Assembly: GCA_947625935.1 (NCBI GenBank) | Contig: CANQQE010000002.1 | Coordinates: 114,874-178,873 of the forward strand | Length of the DNA stretch: 64,000 bases | Origin: an uncultured Muribaculaceae bacterium | GTDB lineage: Bacteria; Bacteroidota; Bacteroidia; Bacteroidales; Muribaculaceae | Reading direction: 5' to 3' | Shown here: piece after piece, positions 17,106-26,353 of the stretch | Layout: each line of letters starts with the position of its first letter | How positions within the stretch are numbered: the first letter of the stretch is position 1 | The notes under the pieces: model-generated | Database searches by the model: none | What the model was told of the DNA's origin: nothing | Seen by the model: only the letters and a program-made list of their open reading frames with translations | Translations under genes and position numbers: made by a program

Positions 17106-17155
17106 ATTTAAATTTTAACTTGATAAACGTGTGATATATAAAATTAACAACTTAA

Positions 17156-17188
17156 TTTCACATTTCAGTTGTTAGAATATTAATTTTG
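17156..17188 (+). promoter_or_regulatory. Promoter of the moxR-bat operon
   Basis: TTTC (17156-17159), 21 bases, then TAATTTTG (17181-17188): a perfect -7 box and a one-mismatch -33 box. The leader to the moxR ATG would be about 80 bases. Confidence 0.6.
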
Positions 17189-17275
17189 CGTGGTGAATGT
17201 TGAGGGGTATTATCCGCAACAGATAAATTGACGCATATTATAGAGAAATTAAAAATCTGACACATATATATTATT

Positions 17276-18271
17276 ATGAGCGAATCGGTAAATATCAGAG
17301 AGCTTAATGATCTCGTCGCCGGGAAAAGCGACTTTATCAACCTCATCACACACGGAATGGACCAGACCATCGTTGGTCAGAAACACCTCGTCGAGTCATT
17401 GTTAATCGCGTTGCTTTCCAACGGCCATGTACTGCTTGAGGGAGTCCCCGGTCTTGCGAAAACACTCGCTATAAAGACCCTCGCACAGCTGATTGACGCA
17501 AAATACAGCCGCATACAGTTCACCCCAGACCTGTTGCCCGCCGATGTCGTCGGCACTATGGTCTACAGCGTGCAGAAAGAACAGTTTCAGGTGAAAAAAG
17601 GCCCTGTCTTCGCCAACTTCGTTCTCGCCGATGAAATCAACCGCGCCCCTGCGAAAGTGCAAAGCGCACTGCTTGAGGCTATGCAGGAACGTCAGGTCAC
17701 AATCGGCGACAAAACGTTCGCTCTCGATGAGCCGTTCCTTGTAATGGCGACCCAAAACCCCATCGAGCAAGAAGGCACCTATCCGCTTCCCGAAGCGCAG
17801 GTCGACCGATTCCTGCTAAAAGTCGTGATTGGCTACCCAAGCAAAGATGAGGAGAAACTTATCATACGTCAGAATATATCCAACGAGAAAAAGAAGATTG
17901 TCCCTCTGTTGAAACCACAAGAAATCATCGAGGCACAAAAAATCGTCGAACAAATCTACATTGACGAAAAAATAGAGCGTTACATCGTCGACATAGTGTT
18001 CGCTACACGTTTCCCGTCAGACTATAATCTTAATGACCTGACAAGCATCATCGCATTCGGAGCGTCGCCGCGCGCGTCGATAAGTCTTGCCCGTGCCGCC
18101 CGCTCCTACGCATTCCTGCGTCAGCGCGGATATGTGATTCCGGAGGATATACGCGCCGTGTGTCACGACGTGTTGCGCCACCGCATCGGTCTCACCTACG
18201 AGGCCGAGGCCAACAACATCACTACCGACGAGATTATTTCAGAAATACTTGACAAGGTTGAAGTGCCCTAA
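17276..18271 (+). CDS. MoxR-family AAA+ ATPase
   Basis: A cytoplasmic AAA+ chaperone-like ATPase (331 residues) that in related systems works with von Willebrand factor A (VWA) proteins. Walker A is GVPGLAKT (56-63), Walker B is VLADEINRAP with Asp119-Glu120, and sensor 1 is MATQNPIEQEGTYPLPEAQ. Length is normal for MoxR. It opens the aerotolerance cluster and is followed by the DUF58 gene and batA-E, the standard Bacteroidetes arrangement. It probably uses ATP to remodel the VWA-domain partners BatA and BatB. Confidence 0.95.
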   Translation: MSESVNIRELNDLVAGKSDFINLITHGMDQTIVGQKHLVESLLIALLSNGHVLLEGVPGLAKTLAIKTLAQLIDAKYSRIQFTPDLLPADVVGTMVYSVQKEQFQVKKGPVFANFVLADEINRAPAKVQSALLEAMQERQVTIGDKTFALDEPFLVMATQNPIEQEGTYPLPEAQVDRFLLKVVIGYPSKDEEKLIIRQNISNEKKKIVPLLKPQEIIEAQKIVEQIYIDEKIERYIVDIVFATRFPSDYNLNDLTSIIAFGASPRASISLARAARSYAFLRQRGYVIPEDIRAVCHDVLRHRIGLTYEAEANNITTDEIISEILDKVEVP

Positions 18272-18367
18272 ATATTGCAACGGGTGAATGCTGACAATAA
18301 CGCACCGCCGCAGTTACCGCAATAAATTCAAGACACTAACCGCAATTATTAATGATTCAATTGACCA

Positions 18368-19243
18368 ATGGACGCTAACGAGCTTCTAAAAAAGGTAAGG
18401 AAAATAGAGATCAAGACTCGCGGGCTCTCCAACAATATATTTGCCGGAGAGTACCACTCGGCCTTCAAAGGCAGAGGTATGACCTTTTCGGAAGTGCGTC
18501 AATACCAGTACGGCGATGACGTGCGCGACATTGACTGGAATGTCACGGCGCGCCACAACCAGCCATATGTCAAGGTTTATGAGGAAGAACGCGAGCTGAC
18601 CGTGATGCTGCTGATTGACGTGTCAGGCAGCCGCAACTTCGGAGCTGTAGGCGTCCAAAAGCGGGAGATGATAGCGGAAATCGCTGCCACACTGGCATTT
18701 TCGGCTATACAGAACAATGATAAAATCGGGGTTATTTTCTTTTCTGACAAAATCGAGAAATTCATTCCTCCAAAGAAAGGTAAAAAACATATATTGTTTA
18801 TAATCCGTGAACTTCTCGATTTCACGCCTGAAAGCAAAGGCACCGACATATCGATGGCGTTACGTTACTTCACTGACGCATTGAAAAAACGTTGCACCAC
18901 ATTCCTTATCTCAGACTTCATCGACACCCACGACTACTACAAAGCCCTGTCAATCGCCTGCAACAAGCATGACGTGATCGGCATCCAAGTCTATGACAAG
19001 CGCGACGCACAGCTTCCCAATGTGGGTCTTATGCGGGTAACCGACCTCGAGACAGGACGTGACCGTTGGGTCAACACATCATCAGCGAAAGCCCGACAAG
19101 TCTACAATAAATGGTGGTATGAACGGCAACAACAGATGACATCGACACTTAGCCGTTGCCGAGTCGATATGACCTCGGTGGCTACTGACGAAGACTATGT
19201 AAAATCACTGATGGGTCTGTTTAAACGCCGAGGCACACGTTAA
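18368..19243 (+). CDS. DUF58 domain protein with degenerate VWA fold
   Basis: A 291-residue protein of the DUF58 family. The diagnostic block GRGMTFSEVRQYQYGDDVRDIDW covers about residues 35-57. A VWA-type metal-site motif DVSGS is at 84-88. No membrane segment is seen, so it is probably cytoplasmic or peripheral. It sits between the MoxR ATPase and the membrane components of the bat cluster, where it is thought to act with MoxR as part of a chaperone module. A 96-base gap separates it from moxR, and 22 bases separate it from the next gene. Confidence 0.92.
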   Translation: MDANELLKKVRKIEIKTRGLSNNIFAGEYHSAFKGRGMTFSEVRQYQYGDDVRDIDWNVTARHNQPYVKVYEEERELTVMLLIDVSGSRNFGAVGVQKREMIAEIAATLAFSAIQNNDKIGVIFFSDKIEKFIPPKKGKKHILFIIRELLDFTPESKGTDISMALRYFTDALKKRCTTFLISDFIDTHDYYKALSIACNKHDVIGIQVYDKRDAQLPNVGLMRVTDLETGRDRWVNTSSAKARQVYNKWWYERQQQMTSTLSRCRVDMTSVATDEDYVKSLMGLFKRRGTR

Positions 19244-19265
19244 GCCCATAAAACCCGAACGCGAT

Positions 19266-20261
19266 ATGAAAATCAGACTAACACATATTATCATCGCAGT
19301 CTCAGCGGTGCTGTCGTCAATGACATCCTCAGCAGCTACCCACAGCGTGAAAGCATCGCTCGACTCGGCTTACCTGCTGATGGGCCGTCAGACTCGGCTT
19401 CACCTTGAAATCATCGAGGACAAAGACGCTGCCGGACAACTGTTAATAAAGGGCGACACTCTTGTCAAGGAGGTTGAGGTAATAGATATGTCACAAGCCG
19501 ACACCACCGACTTAGGCAACAATCGGGTTCAAATCAAGCGAGACCTGCTGATACAGTCTTTCGACTCAGGGTTATACACCTTGCCTCCTATTCTCTACGC
19601 ATCGGGGGGCGATACGTCGGCCACCGACCGGCTGACGCTTAAAGTGATACCCGTTTCGGTCGATTCGCTGGCGACAATCCATACCTACGCCGGAGTTGAG
19701 GAAGGGGAAAGCCGATGGTATGACTTTATGCCCGACTGGATTACCGACTACTGGGGATGGTATTTACTCGCTGCAATCCTGATTGCCGGAGGAATAGTCG
19801 GCTATCTTCTCATCACCAAGAAGGGCCGCGCCGTAATTCTCCCCGCCAAGAAACCAGTGCCTCCCTATGAGCTTGCCATGCGTCAGCTCAACGAGCTTAA
19901 AGAGCAACATCTTTGTGAAAACGGACAGGAACGGGAATTTTACACGCGCCTGACCGAAATACTCCGCGACTACCTCGCACGCCGTTTTGGTATCAACGCT
20001 ATGGAAATGACATCGTCACAAATCGTGTCGATACTGGAATCGAACGCTGAGACCAAGCTGCCAAACCGCTATATGAAGCAGATACTGGAGATCGCCGACT
20101 TCGTGAAATTCGCCAAAGCGCGCCCGCTGCCCGACGATAACGTCAAGGCTTTCAGCTCGGCCATGCAGTTTGTCGAGGATACGCGTCCGCTGCCCGAACC
20201 TGAAAGCCCCAAGGGTTCAGAAGAATCCACCATTAACGACAAAAACAGAAAGGAGCAATGA
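19266..20261 (+). CDS. Bat-cluster membrane protein with periplasmic domain
   Basis: A 331-residue single-pass membrane protein. It has a signal peptide (about 1-24), a beta-rich periplasmic domain, a transmembrane helix at about 164-186 (WYLLAAILIAGGIVGYLL) and a cytoplasmic tail of about 140 residues. The tail contains EREFYTRLTEILRDYLARRFG, which resembles the DUF4381-type tail found in other MoxR/VWA clusters and in BatD. The last 30 residues are Pro/Glu/Ser-rich. Its stop overlaps the batA start (ATGATG), so translation is coupled. It has no bat letter; by layout it looks like a half-size relative of BatD. That relation is inference. Confidence 0.75.
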   Translation: MKIRLTHIIIAVSAVLSSMTSSAATHSVKASLDSAYLLMGRQTRLHLEIIEDKDAAGQLLIKGDTLVKEVEVIDMSQADTTDLGNNRVQIKRDLLIQSFDSGLYTLPPILYASGGDTSATDRLTLKVIPVSVDSLATIHTYAGVEEGESRWYDFMPDWITDYWGWYLLAAILIAGGIVGYLLITKKGRAVILPAKKPVPPYELAMRQLNELKEQHLCENGQEREFYTRLTEILRDYLARRFGINAMEMTSSQIVSILESNAETKLPNRYMKQILEIADFVKFAKARPLPDDNVKAFSSAMQFVEDTRPLPEPESPKGSEESTINDKNRKEQ

Positions 20262-21247
20262 TGCAACTCGCACATCCCGAATATCTATGGTTGTTTCTCA
20301 TTTATGTGCCCTTGATTGCATGGTACATCCTGAAACACCGCAACGCCCACGCACCACTCGAAATATCGACCGTGGCTCCATTCGCAGGGTTGCGCCGCTC
20401 TATGAGAGAGTGCTGCCTGCACGGGCTATTTTTGCTCAGGCTTCTCACAATAGGCTGCGTGATTATCATCTTAGCCCGACCACAATCACATGACAATTGG
20501 CGCACGTCGAACACCGAGGGTACTGACATCGTTATCGCGCTCGACATATCGTCAAGTATGCTTGCCCGCGATTTCAAGCCCGACAGGCTTGAAGCCGCAA
20601 AAGCGGTAGCCACTAAATTCGTAGCCGGACGCGAAAGCGACAACATCGGTTTAGTCATATTCGCCGGCGAGAGTTTCACGGCCGTACCGATGACAATGGA
20701 TCGCCCGACATTGACCAACTACATCTCAAGCATCGAGACCGGGATGATCGAGGACGGAACTGCCATAGGCGACGGTCTGGCCACAGCTATCAACCGCATC
20801 AAGGACGGCAAAGCCAAGTCAAAAAGCATCATACTGCTCACTGACGGCTCAAACAACACAGGCAATGTCGCCCCGGTGACAGCGGCTGAAATCGCCGCCA
20901 AATATGGCATCAAAGTCTATACAATCGGAATAGGCCGCAACGGTATGGCCCCCTACCCGACCCAAAATATATTCGGCCGTATAGAATATGTCAACCAACC
21001 CGTAGTCATCGACGAAGCCACGCTGAAATCCATCGCCTCGGTAACCGGCGGCCGATATTTCCGAGCCACCGGCAACAACGTGTTGCAAGAGGTGTTTGAG
21101 GAAATCGACCAACTTGAAAAGACGTCGATGGATATACGCCACTTCTCTCACACCGAAGACAACTATATGTTGTGGGCGATACTGGCGTTAGGATTTTTTA
21201 CTCTTGAGATTGTATTGCGCCAGACATGGCTGCGCACAATCCCCTAA
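20258..21247 (+). CDS. batA: BatA, VWA-domain aerotolerance protein
   Basis: A membrane-anchored von Willebrand factor A protein (329 residues). Helices lie near residues 8-25 and 55-74, then comes the VWA domain with a complete metal-ion site start DISSS (96-100), and a C-terminal helix near 305-322. The order of MoxR, DUF58 and two VWA proteins followed by TPR proteins is the Bacteroides aerotolerance operon, shown to aid survival in air. BatA presumably forms a complex with BatB and the TPR proteins at the inner membrane. Its start overlaps the preceding gene by four bases, and batB follows after 27. Confidence 0.93.
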   Translation: MMQLAHPEYLWLFLIYVPLIAWYILKHRNAHAPLEISTVAPFAGLRRSMRECCLHGLFLLRLLTIGCVIIILARPQSHDNWRTSNTEGTDIVIALDISSSMLARDFKPDRLEAAKAVATKFVAGRESDNIGLVIFAGESFTAVPMTMDRPTLTNYISSIETGMIEDGTAIGDGLATAINRIKDGKAKSKSIILLTDGSNNTGNVAPVTAAEIAAKYGIKVYTIGIGRNGMAPYPTQNIFGRIEYVNQPVVIDEATLKSIASVTGGRYFRATGNNVLQEVFEEIDQLEKTSMDIRHFSHTEDNYMLWAILALGFFTLEIVLRQTWLRTIP

Positions 21248-21274
21248 AAAACGACTAAGAAAGGACTCACTACT

Positions 21275-22309
21275 ATGTTTAGCTTCGCATATCCATCATT
21301 GCTTTACCTGTTGTTGCTGATACCGGCAATCATCGGGTTATATCTGCTCGCACGGTTTTCACGCCGCCGCAAGCTGCAACGCTACGGAATGCTCAATGTG
21401 CTTGAACCGCTCATGCCAGATGCCTCGCGCTACAAGCCATGGATAAAAATCATCCTGCAGATGGTGGCCTTGGCGGCTCTAATAGTAGCGTTGGCACGGC
21501 CCCGTTACGGAGAAAAAGAGGAGGTCGAGGAAAGCCGAGGCATAGAGGTGATGATAGCTTTTGACGTGTCGAGGTCAATGCTTGCTTCGGCCAACGACGA
21601 TCCCAACGGCATCTCCCGACTTCAACAGGCCAAGCATATGCTTGAAAAACTCATCGGCAAACTCGACAATGACAAAGTGGGGTTAATCGTTTTCGCCGGC
21701 GAGGCTTATACCCAGCTTCCGATTACTTCGGACTTCGTATCGGCCAAAATGTATCTCAACAGCTTGACCCCCGACATGGTTCCCACTCAGGGTACAGCCA
21801 TAGGTCAGGCAATATCAATGGCGATAAACGGCTTCACCCCTAACGATGATATGCAAAAAGCCATAATAATAATCACCGACGGTGAGAACCATGAAGGTGA
21901 CGCCGTCGATATGGCACGCCAGGCAAAGGAGTTGGGTATCCAGGTAGACGTGATCGGTGTCGGTTCGGGTAAAGGCGCACCTATCCCGCTGAATGCCTCA
22001 CGCGGGGATTACTTGAAAGACGCAGCCGGTCAACCGGTCACTACAGCCCTCAATGAAACCATGGCCCGTGAGATAGCTCAAGCCGGCGGTGGCATATATG
22101 CCTCAGGCAACAGCACATCGGCAGTCAACGAGATTACCGAATCACTCGATAAACTCGAGAAAACCGAATTTGAAAAAGTGTCGTATAAGGCGAGCGCAGA
22201 GCAATTTCCTCTGTTCGGGTGGATAGCCCTCGCATTTCTACTCGCCGACATATTCATCCTTGACCGTAAAATCGGGTGGCTCAAAAAAATCAACTTCTTC
22301 ACAAAGTAG
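21275..22309 (+). CDS. batB: BatB, VWA-domain aerotolerance protein
   Basis: The second von Willebrand factor A protein of the cluster (344 residues), paralogous to BatA. Transmembrane helices lie near 8-26 and 58-75. The metal-site motif is DVSRS at 97-101, and the Thr-containing loop TPDMVPTQGTAIGQA follows around residues 165-180. A C-terminal helix (FGWIALAFLLADIFILD) precedes a short basic tail. It is placed 27 bases after batA and 17 bases before batC, so all three are co-transcribed. Confidence 0.93.
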   Translation: MFSFAYPSLLYLLLLIPAIIGLYLLARFSRRRKLQRYGMLNVLEPLMPDASRYKPWIKIILQMVALAALIVALARPRYGEKEEVEESRGIEVMIAFDVSRSMLASANDDPNGISRLQQAKHMLEKLIGKLDNDKVGLIVFAGEAYTQLPITSDFVSAKMYLNSLTPDMVPTQGTAIGQAISMAINGFTPNDDMQKAIIIITDGENHEGDAVDMARQAKELGIQVDVIGVGSGKGAPIPLNASRGDYLKDAAGQPVTTALNETMAREIAQAGGGIYASGNSTSAVNEITESLDKLEKTEFEKVSYKASAEQFPLFGWIALAFLLADIFILDRKIGWLKKINFFTK

Positions 22310-22326
22310 CACTAATTTTCTAACCG

Positions 22327-23163
22327 ATGAAACATCTGCGTTACACCATATTGTCAATCGCGCTGGCAATTGCTGTCGGGATCTCGGCCCAGACACCGAC
22401 CACCAAGCGTGAGCGAAACTACATAAAAGAGGGTAACTCCCTATACGCCAAGCAACGTTACGCCGAGGCTGAGGTTGCCTACCGAAAAGCCTTAGAGGAG
22501 AACGCAGCTTCGGAGACCGCAGCTTACAATCTGGCATCGTCTCTCATAAAACAAGCCGGGAGCGCCGATCCAAACAGCGGAAATAACCCCATGGCCGAAG
22601 CGATGAAAATGCTCACCGAATTGGCTAAATCGGCTCAATCGACATCAATTGCCGAAAAATCATTCTACAATCTCGGAAACATAGCTTTCAATAATGAAAA
22701 ATATCAAGAAAGCATCGAGATGTATAAAAACGCACTACGGCGCAATCCCGACAACGATAATGCCCGCGACAATCTGCGCCTCGCGCAACTAAAACTGCAA
22801 CAGCAACAACAGAATAAGGATCAAGACAAGAACCAGAACAAGGACCAGAACAAGGACCAGAACAAGGATCAAAATAAAGATCAAAATAAAAATCAAAACA
22901 AGGATCAAAATAAAGATCAAAACAAAGATCAAAACAAGAATCAGGATAAAGACCAAAACAAAGATCAAAACCAAGGTAATCAAGATAAAGATAAGCAAGA
23001 TCAAAAACAGAATCAACAGCCGCAAGGCATAAGCGATGCCAATGCTGAAAAAATCTTGAAGACCATGGAGAATGAGGAGAACGCAACCCGCCGACGCGTC
23101 AATGCCAAGAAACAGGAAAGCGACGCCAAGGCATCTAAACGCAACATTTTAAAACCGTGGTAG
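22327..23163 (+). CDS. batC: BatC, TPR protein with Lys-Asp-Gln-Asn repeat tract
   Basis: A periplasmic TPR protein of the aerotolerance cluster (278 residues). The signal peptide is residues 1-21 (ending ISAQ). TPR units cover about residues 30-155. From about 157 to 235 the sequence is a low-complexity tract built on repeated K-D-Q-N units, then a charged tail ends in RNILKPW. TPRs are protein-protein scaffolds, so BatC probably links BatA/BatB to partners; the repeat tract looks like a flexible hydrophilic spacer. The stop overlaps the first in-frame codons upstream of batD, whose ATG is 15 bases downstream. Confidence 0.9.
   Translation: MKHLRYTILSIALAIAVGISAQTPTTKRERNYIKEGNSLYAKQRYAEAEVAYRKALEENAASETAAYNLASSLIKQAGSADPNSGNNPMAEAMKMLTELAKSAQSTSIAEKSFYNLGNIAFNNEKYQESIEMYKNALRRNPDNDNARDNLRLAQLKLQQQQQNKDQDKNQNKDQNKDQNKDQNKDQNKNQNKDQNKDQNKDQNKNQDKDQNKDQNQGNQDKDKQDQKQNQQPQGISDANAEKILKTMENEENATRRRVNAKKQESDAKASKRNILKPW
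22807..23020 (+). repeat. Tandem 12-base repeat tract inside batC
   Basis: About 16 imperfect copies of a 12-base unit of the type AACAAAGATCAA encode Lys-Asp-Gln-Asn. The first copies use CAG and GAC codons and later ones CAA and GAT, so the repeat has drifted or expanded in two steps. It stays in frame throughout. Confidence 0.85.
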
Positions 23164-23177
23164 CAATTCTGAACGAT

Positions 23178-24986
23178 ATGAAACGCTTATTCGTCATATT
23201 AGCATTAGTGGTTTCGGTCGCGGTCACAGCTCTCGCCGAGACCACGTTTACAGTAATACCGCCGAGGCAGGTCATAGCCGGCAACAGGTTCGCCGTGACC
23301 TTCCGCCTGCAAAATGCCGAGGGGAGCAGTCTTAACGCTCCGCAAATCAACGGCTGCACATTGCTCTATGGTCCATCTACGTCCACGATGCAGTCTTATC
23401 AGGTAGTCAACGGTCAAGCGACATCCACATCCACCATAGACTACACTTACACTTACCGCGCCGACAAGGCCGGGACATTCACAATCGGGAGTGCGTCGAT
23501 TGTAGCGGGTGGCAAGACGCTACGCACCAAAGAGGTACAGTTTAAAGTTCTACCAGCCGACGCGCAGCAATCGGGCCAACGCCCGCAGGTATCGGTCGAT
23601 GATTACACCACACAAACGCCCGACCGTCAAGTCACAAACGATGATGTGTTCGTGCGCATCATACTTTCAAAATCCCAGGCATACGAACAGGAGGCGATAG
23701 AATGCACGATTAAGCTCTACACAAAATACCAGATAAGCTCGTTCATGCCCACTACACAACCGAGTTTCGACGGATTTCTCATCGACGAAGCTGACGTGCA
23801 GCCTGCCTTGAACGAAATGGAGCATTACCGCGGCCAAAACTATATGACCGCGATTCTCAAAAAGTGCATCATTTTCCCCCAAAAGTCGGGCAAATTGACC
23901 ATCAATTCCGGCCGATATGATCTGACAGTGGTACAATACGAGCGTGTCAACATGGGATTTTTCGGCAGCACGCGCCCCGTTGAAAAGAAGATACAGGTTA
24001 ACTCAAACTCCGCTTCGGTCAACATTCTCGAACTGCCCCACCCGCAACCGGAAGGCTTCAACGGAGCCGTCGGTCAATTCTCCATCGACAGCAAACTCAA
24101 CGGCACATCGTTCCGAACCAACGAAGCCGCATCGTTGACATACACAATCAAGGGAACAGGCAATATCAAGTATCTCAAAGAGCCATCAATCGACTTCCCT
24201 ACGGAATTTGAGCAATACACCCCAAAAACCGACATTTCATCGAAAGTCAGCGGGTCAAATGTAACCGGCTCTATGACCGTAGAGTACACATTTGTGCCGC
24301 AGAGCGTGGGCAAATTCACCATCGGAGCTGACAAATTCGTTTACTTCAACCCGTCATCAAAGAAATATGTGACCCTGACCACACCAGCCTATAATCTCGA
24401 CGTGGCCAAAGGTGTAGGAACCAGCACCTCCGCAGTAGACAAACAGGATGTCAAAGCGAAAAACACCGACATTCTGCACATAAAACTCGGAGACAAGTCT
24501 CTGTCGCCCACCCATACTCTCATAGTCAGGACATGGTGGTACTGGACAATCTACATTTTGCTCGCCGCCATTCTGACGGTGTCAGTAATCATAGCCGCTA
24601 AACGCATAAGGCTCAATGCCGACGTGACCGGGCGCAAGCTCGCCAAGGCCAACAAAGTCGCCAGGCGCCGACTCAAGACAGCCGAAGGATTCATGAAATC
24701 CCGGCAGAGCGATAAATTCTATGAAGAAACCCTCAAGGCCGTATGGGGCTATCTCAGCGACAAGCTCTCGATTCCGGCATCACAGTTGACACGGCAAAAC
24801 ATCGCTAACGAACTTAAAGATTACGGTGCGCCCGACGAGTTGACCCAACGCTTCATCGACGTGCTCGACACTTGCGAAATGGCACGTTACACCCCAACTG
24901 AGAGCGAGAACCAGCTTGAAAACATCTATCAGCAAGCATCGTCGGCCATGAACGAGATGGCCGGAATCAAACGGTCAAAACGATAA
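23178..24986 (+). CDS. batD: BatD family protein
   Basis: A large membrane-anchored aerotolerance protein (602 residues from ATG 23178). A signal peptide (ending TALAE) is followed by a long beta-sandwich periplasmic part with the family motif YTYTYRADKAGTFTIGSASI. One transmembrane helix is at about 454-475 (TIYILLAAILTVSVIIAA), then a cytoplasmic helical tail carrying SDKFYEETLKAVWGYLSDKL. The extended frame begins at a GTG inside the batC stop region (23157), but the ATG gives a proper signal peptide. BatD is required for full oxygen tolerance in Bacteroides studies; its molecular action is unknown. Confidence 0.93.
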   Translation: MKRLFVILALVVSVAVTALAETTFTVIPPRQVIAGNRFAVTFRLQNAEGSSLNAPQINGCTLLYGPSTSTMQSYQVVNGQATSTSTIDYTYTYRADKAGTFTIGSASIVAGGKTLRTKEVQFKVLPADAQQSGQRPQVSVDDYTTQTPDRQVTNDDVFVRIILSKSQAYEQEAIECTIKLYTKYQISSFMPTTQPSFDGFLIDEADVQPALNEMEHYRGQNYMTAILKKCIIFPQKSGKLTINSGRYDLTVVQYERVNMGFFGSTRPVEKKIQVNSNSASVNILELPHPQPEGFNGAVGQFSIDSKLNGTSFRTNEAASLTYTIKGTGNIKYLKEPSIDFPTEFEQYTPKTDISSKVSGSNVTGSMTVEYTFVPQSVGKFTIGADKFVYFNPSSKKYVTLTTPAYNLDVAKGVGTSTSAVDKQDVKAKNTDILHIKLGDKSLSPTHTLIVRTWWYWTIYILLAAILTVSVIIAAKRIRLNADVTGRKLAKANKVARRRLKTAEGFMKSRQSDKFYEETLKAVWGYLSDKLSIPASQLTRQNIANELKDYGAPDELTQRFIDVLDTCEMARYTPTESENQLENIYQQASSAMNEMAGIKRSKR

Positions 24987-25010
24987 TCATCACCACCCTA
25001 TCACACTGTC

Positions 25011-25787
25011 ATGAAAAAAATCGTTTCATTACTAATAATAGCGTTAGCGGCACTGACAGCGCAAGCCGCGTCACTTGCCGAACAAGGCGATTCGGCCTAT
25101 ACAGCCGATGATTTCCAACGAGCCGCAGAGCTTTATACCAAGGCTGCAGAAACCGAAGGGACATCGAGCGCACTGTTCTACAATCTCGGCAATACCTACT
25201 ACCGTATGGGGCAACTCGGTAAGGCCGTACTTAACTATGAGCGCGCTCTAAAACTTGACCCGGCCAACGAGGATGCCCGTACAAATCTTGCGTTTGTCAA
25301 CTCACGCATCATCGACCGGCCCGGCGACCGCGGGTCGGTGATGAGCAAAATAGTAGATGACACTGTCTCATCAGCCCACTCCAACACCTGGAGCTGGTTG
25401 GCCATCGGGTGCTTCACTCTGCTGCTTGGAGCCATCGCAGTCTATATATTCTCTGACAACGTGGCCTTGCGCAAGGTGAGCTTCTTCGGTGGACTCGCTT
25501 TGCTCGCACTGACAATAGCGGGAATCATCCTTGCGGTTATCGCCGCCGACAAAGCCACAACTACCGAGCGCGCGGTAGTCATCGCGCCTTCCACCCAATT
25601 AAGCACCTCGCCACGCCAACCAAAAGATAAAACCGAACAGGCCATATTGCTCCACGAAGGAACAGTGGTTGAAATCATAGACTCGGTAGCAACACCTGCC
25701 GACACGGTCAATCCTGTCTGGCTTGACGTGAGAGTCGACAATGCTAACCGTGCATGGATTTCAAAAAGCGACACCGAACGCATATAA
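25011..25787 (+). CDS. batE: BatE, TPR protein with SH3-like C-terminus
   Basis: The last gene of the aerotolerance cluster (258 residues). It has a signal peptide (1-19) and TPR units (about 20-110, with FYNLGNTYYRMGQLGKAVLNY). Two membrane helices follow (about 124-147 and 155-178), then an SH3b-like segment at about 195-255 containing AILLHEGTVVEIID and VWLDVRVDNANRAWI. The layout matches BatE of Bacteroides. A perfect 11-bp hairpin terminator closes the operon 40 bases downstream. Confidence 0.92.
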   Translation: MKKIVSLLIIALAALTAQAASLAEQGDSAYTADDFQRAAELYTKAAETEGTSSALFYNLGNTYYRMGQLGKAVLNYERALKLDPANEDARTNLAFVNSRIIDRPGDRGSVMSKIVDDTVSSAHSNTWSWLAIGCFTLLLGAIAVYIFSDNVALRKVSFFGGLALLALTIAGIILAVIAADKATTTERAVVIAPSTQLSTSPRQPKDKTEQAILLHEGTVVEIIDSVATPADTVNPVWLDVRVDNANRAWISKSDTERI

Positions 25788-25826
25788 TTTTGAAAAAAGA
25801 ATCAAGCAAACCATCTAAACAACTGT

Positions 25827-25860
25827 AAATCGCATGGTTATAGCCATGCGATTTTGTTTA
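25827..25860 (+). terminator. Terminator of the moxR-bat operon
   Basis: AAATCGCATGG and CCATGCGATTT form a perfect 11-bp stem with a 6-base loop, followed by a T-rich run. Confidence 0.9.
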
Positions 25861-25906
25861 GGCACAAATATATGTTTTAAAACATATTACTTTTTTGCCG
25901 AAAAAA

Positions 25907-25938
25907 TTTGGTGATTACAAAATAACATCCTACATTTA
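25907..25938 (+). promoter_or_regulatory. Probable promoter of the small HTH gene
   Basis: TTTG (25907-25910), 20 bases, then TACATTTA (25931-25938), one mismatch from the -7 consensus. The leader would be about 45 bases. Confidence 0.5.
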
Positions 25939-25989
25939 ACTCCACATTAAAACCGATAACCGATTTATTAACTCAAACTTAATAGTATC

Positions 25990-26244
25990 ATGACTAAAAC
26001 TATTTCTTTCAACGATCTTCGCCGTCTCAAAGACAGCCTCCCCGATGGTTCGATTCACCAGATCGCCGATAAGTTAAATATAACCGCGCAGACGGTGCGC
26101 AACTATTTTGGAGGCAGCAATTATCAGTTTGGTAAAAATTGTGGCGTACATATTGAACCGGGACCCGACGGTGGCATCGTAGTTCTCGACGACACAACCA
26201 TCTATGACATGGCAATCCAGATACTTCAGGAACAAGAAAAATAA
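25990..26244 (+). CDS. Small helix-turn-helix DNA-binding protein
   Basis: An 84-residue cytoplasmic protein. Residues 5-43 read as a helix-turn-helix: FNDLRRLKDSLP, then IHQIADKLNITAQTVRNYFG, where the second helix of the motif would read DNA. The C-terminal half (PGPDGGIVVLDDTTIYDMAI) is a short beta-hairpin plus helix. Highly similar short proteins are common and abundant in Bacteroidales, but their targets are unknown to me. It has its own promoter-like element and lies alone between the bat terminator and the stress-protein gene. Confidence 0.7.
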   Translation: MTKTISFNDLRRLKDSLPDGSIHQIADKLNITAQTVRNYFGGSNYQFGKNCGVHIEPGPDGGIVVLDDTTIYDMAIQILQEQEK

Positions 26245-26353
26245 TCGTTATCATCAACCATCAGAGGCATTGCGACGTTAAAAAACAATAGGCTTGTGAC
26301 CACACGCCACGAGCGTATTAAAATCATAACAATCTTTCAACTCCATAATCCCA

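Noticed and set aside
22807-23020. Regular repeats that might suggest a CRISPR array
   Set aside because: Units are 12 bases without spacers and keep the batC reading frame.
22789-23025. Minus-strand Leu/Ile/Val-rich frame (looks like a membrane protein)
   Set aside because: It is the reverse complement of the K-D-Q-N repeat in batC, which forces a hydrophobic-looking translation.
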